Source: Gemmatimonadaceae bacterium (lineage in GTDB: Bacteria > Gemmatimonadota > Gemmatimonadetes > Gemmatimonadales > Gemmatimonadaceae). Taken from it: a DNA stretch of 64,000 bases. A model generated the notes under the pieces. The model was not told the DNA's origin. It worked only from the letters and a program-made list of their open reading frames with translations, and did no database searches. This document shows, piece by piece, positions 60,572 through 64,000 of this stretch (positions are counted from its first letter, which is position 1; every line of letters starts with the position of its first letter). The stretch is from positions 43,941-107,940 of the forward strand of contig DATLTC010000089.1 in the NCBI GenBank assembly GCA_035533755.1, written 5' to 3'. Position numbers and translations under genes: made by a program.

Positions 60572-61957
60572 ATGAGTCTTCACCGTTTTTCGCGATACGG
60601 CCTGGCACTGGCCGTCCTCGCGCTACCCGCGACGGCATTCGCTCAGGGGTTCGGACTGAACGAGATGAACAGCTGCGGCATCGGACGCGGCTACGCCGTC
60701 ACCGGCTCTCCGTGCCAGGATGCGTCCACCATATTCTCGAATCCCGCGTTCGCGGCCGCGCTTTCCGGCAACTCGCTCGTGCTCGGCGCCACCTCGATCG
60801 CCGTCAAGGGCACGTTCACGCGGGACAGCCTGCTCGGGCGCTGGCAGACGGACATCCCCACGGCCTACGTCCCGAACGTCTACTTCAATCACAAGCAGAG
60901 CGACAACCTGGCGTGGGGATTCGGCGTGTACGTGCCGTATGGCCTCACGTCGGAGTGGCCGGGCAACTTTCCGGGCCGGTTCGTGGCCGATAAAGCGGCC
61001 ATCCAGACCATCTATTTCCAGCCCAACATCGCGTGGAAGATCAACGACAACTGGATGATCGGCGGCGGCCCGGTGATCGGGCACTCCACGGTCGAACTCA
61101 TCCAGAGCGCGGATCTATCCCAGCAGACCGCGAGCGCTGGACCAACCGGCCCCATCACCTTTGGCATGCTGGGCATTGCGCAGGGCACCGAGTTCGCACG
61201 CGGCACGCTCAAGGGAAGCGCCATGTCCTACGGGTTCGCGCTCGGCGTGTACGGAAAGATCGCCAAGCACTGGACCATGGGCGCTCGCTATCTGTCGTCG
61301 CTGAACTTCAACTACAGCAACGGCAAGGCCACCTTCCAGCAGGTTCCCACGGGCCTCACCCTGTCCAACGGCAACCCGCTGGGTGCGCCCGCCGGAACGC
61401 CGGTCGACGCGCTGGTGGCCAGCCAGTTCACTTCCGGCGCCCTCGTGGCGCAAAGCGGCGCCACAGAGATCGCGCACCCCGACCAGGCCGAGGTCGGCGT
61501 GGGCTACGACGGGTTCGACCGCTGGCTCCTGAGTGCCGACTACTACTGGGTGGGTTGGAAGCGGTTCCACTCGCTCGACGTGCAGTTCGCCAACCCGGCG
61601 CTCAATACCACCCAGGTCGAGGACTACAACAACTCGTCCGCCATCCGAATGGGCGCGCAGTACACCGGCGCCAACAGCTGGCAGTGGCGCGTGGGGTTCG
61701 CGGGGGTCGCGGCGGCAGCGCCTGACCAGACCGTAACGCCGATCCTTCCCGATCAGGACCGCATGAACTACACCGCCGGCCTCGGCATCCCACTCGGCAA
61801 GGCGTGGACGATCGACGCCGCATACGCCTACGTGTGGACGCCTGGGCGTCGTGGCCGCATCGTCGGGCGGTCAAGCGCCAGCCAGCCGTCGTTCAACGAC
61901 GGCGTGTACACACTGTCCGCCAATATCATCTCGGTCAGCCTCAAGGCCTCGTTCTAA
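60572..61957 (+). CDS. FadL/OmpP1-type outer-membrane transport protein
   Basis: 461 aa. A signal peptide (MSLHRFSRYGLALAVLALPATAFA) is followed by GFGLNEMNSCGIGRGYAVTGS, the N-terminal hatch signature of the FadL/TodX/OmpP1 family, then a long series of alternating beta strands ending ISVSLKASF with a terminal Phe, typical of a beta barrel. FadL-type channels carry hydrophobic compounds such as long-chain fatty acids or aromatics across the outer membrane. The start is ATG 60572, with AGGAGG at the ideal distance; an ATG at 60566 lies within that site. The SGNH lipoprotein gene follows 24 nt downstream. Confidence 0.9.
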   Translation: MSLHRFSRYGLALAVLALPATAFAQGFGLNEMNSCGIGRGYAVTGSPCQDASTIFSNPAFAAALSGNSLVLGATSIAVKGTFTRDSLLGRWQTDIPTAYVPNVYFNHKQSDNLAWGFGVYVPYGLTSEWPGNFPGRFVADKAAIQTIYFQPNIAWKINDNWMIGGGPVIGHSTVELIQSADLSQQTASAGPTGPITFGMLGIAQGTEFARGTLKGSAMSYGFALGVYGKIAKHWTMGARYLSSLNFNYSNGKATFQQVPTGLTLSNGNPLGAPAGTPVDALVASQFTSGALVAQSGATEIAHPDQAEVGVGYDGFDRWLLSADYYWVGWKRFHSLDVQFANPALNTTQVEDYNNSSAIRMGAQYTGANSWQWRVGFAGVAAAAPDQTVTPILPDQDRMNYTAGLGIPLGKAWTIDAAYAYVWTPGRRGRIVGRSSASQPSFNDGVYTLSANIISVSLKASF

Positions 61958-61981
61958 GACCAGCCACCCGGAGAATACGGA

Positions 61982-63235
61982 ATGTCTCGCACTTCGAATC
62001 TCCTTCGCGGCGCAGCGGTGGCTGGGCTCCTTGGGATCCTGGCCGGCTGCCAAGCCGAACACACCACGGGCCCGCTGTACACCGGCGGCGCCATGTTCCA
62101 GAGCTATGTCGCGCTCGGAAACAGCCTCACCTCGGGCTATCAATCGGGCGGCATCGACGACTCCACCCAGCAGCGCGCCTTTCCGGTACTGCTGGCCCAG
62201 CAGTTCGGCACGCGGTTCACGTACCCGTCGCTGGCCAACCCGGGGTGCCCGCCGCCGATCGCCAACTTCCAGACGCAGGCCCGCGTGACGCCGCCGGGCT
62301 ACCCGCCCAGCACGAGCACCAGCTGCTACCTGCGTACCCCGACCTCGATCACCGACGTGCTGAATAACGTCGCGGTGCCGGGGGCCAATTCGATCGACCC
62401 CACGTCGATCCTTGGCAGCGGCCCCAACCCGCTCACCACCTTCGTCCTTGGCGGCATGACGCAGGTTCAGCGCGCGCTCGTGGCCAAGCCCACCTTCGCC
62501 ACCATCTGGATCGGCAACAATGACATCCTGGCCACGGCGCTGGCCGGACTACCGCCCGCGGCAGCAGGCATCACCGCGCCGCCCACGCCCGTGCCCACGT
62601 TCATCACGAACTACGCGGCGATGATGAGCCAGTTGATTGCCGGCGCCCCGAACATCAAGGGCGTCCTGCTGGGCGTGGTCCAGGTGGCTGCCGCCCCTCA
62701 GCTCTTTCCGGCGGCGGCGCTCCAGAGCCCGGCCTTCGACGGTGGGCTTAGCTTCGCGGCAGGTACGGCGGTCTCACCCGCCCCGGACTGCCTCACCCCA
62801 CCGGGCGTGAACTCGCTGATCAACATCCAGATCACGGGTGCCATCAAGGCCGGCCTGGTCTCGGCCACCATCCACTGCGTCAAGACGCCCAGCGCGCTGC
62901 ACCCTCTGGACGGCGACCTCTTCGTACTCGATGCCGCCGAGCAGGCCACCGTGTACAACACCATCAGCGCGTATAACGCCTACATCAAGGCCAAGGCCGA
63001 CAGCGTTGGGTTTGCCTACTGGGACCCGAACCCCGTGCTGGCCCAGTTGGCGGCGGTTCCGGGCGCGATCAACTATCCCCCCAATCTGGCCAGCGCCACG
63101 CAGACATTCGGCACCGCCTTCTCGCTGGACGGCGTCCATCCCAGCAGTTCCACGCATATCCTGATCGCCAACTCCTTGATCGACGCGATCAACGCCAAGT
63201 ACGGGACTTCGGTGAGGCACGTGCCTGGGTCGTAG
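61982..63235 (+). CDS. SGNH/GDSL-like lipoprotein
   Basis: 417 aa. Lipobox LAGC (Cys23) means lipid anchoring after signal peptidase II cleavage. Block I reads ALGNSLTSG (Ser48), the usual GDS being GNS; block III has IGNND (Asn179/180) and block V has LDGVHPSS (Asp383, His386). So Ser, Asn, Asp and His of the SGNH tetrad are present, but the Asp in the GDSL signature is Asn. The family hydrolyses esters and lipids. Pairing with an upstream FadL-type channel recalls fadL-lipase pairs in Bacteroidetes-type genomes and suggests import of hydrolysed lipids; this is inference. Confidence 0.8.
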   Translation: MSRTSNLLRGAAVAGLLGILAGCQAEHTTGPLYTGGAMFQSYVALGNSLTSGYQSGGIDDSTQQRAFPVLLAQQFGTRFTYPSLANPGCPPPIANFQTQARVTPPGYPPSTSTSCYLRTPTSITDVLNNVAVPGANSIDPTSILGSGPNPLTTFVLGGMTQVQRALVAKPTFATIWIGNNDILATALAGLPPAAAGITAPPTPVPTFITNYAAMMSQLIAGAPNIKGVLLGVVQVAAAPQLFPAAALQSPAFDGGLSFAAGTAVSPAPDCLTPPGVNSLINIQITGAIKAGLVSATIHCVKTPSALHPLDGDLFVLDAAEQATVYNTISAYNAYIKAKADSVGFAYWDPNPVLAQLAAVPGAINYPPNLASATQTFGTAFSLDGVHPSSSTHILIANSLIDAINAKYGTSVRHVPGS

Positions 63236-63260
63236 GCAAGGCGGGTCCACACGGAATGAA

Positions 63261-63294
63261 AGGAGGGGCGGTCTCTGACCGCCCCTCTTTTTTT
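63261..63294 (+). terminator. Rho-independent terminator after the SGNH gene
   Basis: An 11-bp GC stem, GAGGGGCGGTC (63263-63273) with GACCGCCCCTC (63277-63287), a 3-nt loop, followed by seven T (63288-63294). It is 28 nt past the stop and closes the plus-strand unit. This is the best-looking terminator in the window. Confidence 0.93.
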
Positions 63295-64000
63295 GTCCGG
63301 TCCGCCGAGGAGCCCATGGCCTGATCATGCATGACATCATGACATGACCGGCGGCCGGCAAGCTGGAAGCTCTGGTCGAATGGAGTGGGGACATGTCCTG
63401 GTCGGATTCCGCCTGGCACGCTGGCCAAGCGATGCCTGGCGATCCAGCCGGAGCACCTGACCGGTGGCGCGATGCCTGGCTGAGCGCGTCGGGCCGATCA
63501 GAATCCGGCGCTGGACGGGGTGTGGATAACTGCCAGCGTCGTCAACTACAGCCTGCGCGGCCGGCGACTTGCCGAGCCCGAGCGAACGTACGGCGCGATG
63601 GCGCATCCCACTGAGAAATGACGCGCGTACGGGCCATGAACCACTAGACGTAATAAATGTGATGTTGTGTTAACTGACGTGTTGATATGATTTATAAGAC
63701 ACATGAGAAAGTACATCACCATATCTTCATCAACACGACAATTCTTCCAGTCCGGTGACAGCGCCGTCGCGGCTTGGCCGCGAATCTGGCGCCTGGATGC
63801 AGCATGCGACCACGATCCGAGTACGAGCCGCCGGGCCCTTCCCGCCGCACCGGACCATGCCCGCAGCCTGCACGGCGTGAGGCTCCGTTCACCTCCTGCA
63901 GCTATCCAATCGCCGTCGGCCGCGTAGAGAGTTGCCGCCGTCCGGTGCAGACGCCACCAACGATTGCCGGTCGAATGCCCACAAGCGGACCGGTTCAGGC
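63295..64000. other. No supported gene; AT-rich patch and degraded-looking sequence
   Basis: About 700 bp. No reading frame here looks like a protein family; the longest open stretches are short and of mixed composition. Between about 63640 and 63740 the base composition changes sharply to AT-rich (TAATAAATGTGATGTTGTGT, ATGATTTATAAGACAC), unlike anything else in the window. A perfect DnaA box lies at 63521-63529. Direct short repeats (CATGACAT twice) occur near 63328-63344. It could be an old insertion, a promoter region of a gene beyond the window, or a decayed gene. Confidence 0.5.
63521..63529 (-). promoter_or_regulatory. Perfect DnaA box (minus strand TTATCCACA)
   Basis: TGTGGATAA on the plus strand is the exact complement of the DnaA-box consensus. 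It is the second perfect copy noticed in the window, also outside any supported gene, with no clustered boxes beside it. On its own it does not show an origin; it could be a titration or regulatory site. Confidence 0.35.

Noticed and set aside
63337..63927. Short frames of 73-89 aa at the right end
   Set aside because: Arg/Ala/Pro-rich sequence typical of chance open frames in GC-rich DNA; no ribosome binding site, family motif or membrane pattern.

Overview
This is a GC-rich bacterial chromosome segment. Nearly all of it is coding, genes are tightly packed, and neighbours often overlap by 4 nt with ATG, GTG or TTG starts. The gene set points to a diderm bacterium with meso-diaminopimelate peptidoglycan: a MurE with a DNPR motif, a FadL-type outer-membrane barrel, lipoprotein signal peptidases, MglA and roadblock proteins, and DUF4388 proteins. 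Gemmatimonadota (soil type) is the best guess, by inference only, since no rRNA is present. No transposase, phage gene or CRISPR array was seen.

Region 1 (1-20,228, minus strand except ogt) is the division and cell wall (dcw) cluster, in transcription order rsmH-ftsL-ftsI(PASTA)-murE-murF-mraY-murD-ftsW-murG-murC-ftsQ-ftsA-[ogt, opposite strand]-ftsZ-M23 peptidase-VWA-like membrane protein-ftsY (cut by the window edge). mraZ, murB and ddl are absent. A family of 8-bp repeats (GTCCTACC and its complement) lies in the ogt/ftsA and mraY/murF gaps, with a single copy near cheY. A perfect DnaA box and a 7-bp inverted repeat lie upstream of ftsZ.

Region 2 (20,306-24,308, minus) holds a terminator hairpin, a secreted TPR protein, tRNA-Val(TAC), a 56-aa membrane protein, an HELAH-type peptidase and a cytoplasmic TPR protein.

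Region 3 (24,301-41,815, minus) is the most unusual part: one apparent operon carrying cheW-cheY-cheA-cheC, a 901-aa TPR protein, two DUF4388 proteins, three roadblock/LC7-type proteins, an MglA-type GTPase, a protein with two tandem DnaA-type AAA+ modules and no DNA-binding domain, cheR-cheD-cheB, an ExeA/GspA-type ATPase and two more cheW genes. There is no chemoreceptor and no flagellar gene. I infer a chemosensory pathway driving an MglA polarity or surface-motility switch, with the double-DnaA ATPase as a new component.

Region 4 (41,808-57,052, minus) is a housekeeping run: rluD, two adjacent lspA genes, a dksA-type gene, an IleRS2-type ileS with a GXHH signature, purine nucleoside phosphorylase, divIVA, yggS, a DUF2723 membrane protein, cdaA, folP, ftsH, hpt and tilS.

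Region 5 (57,156-63,294, plus) turns to envelope functions: a 60-aa membrane protein, a 987-aa HEFAH-peptidase/propeller/possible-barrel protein, a FadL-type porin and an SGNH-like lipoprotein, closed by a strong terminator. The last 700 bp hold no gene I can support, but contain an AT-rich patch and a second perfect DnaA box.
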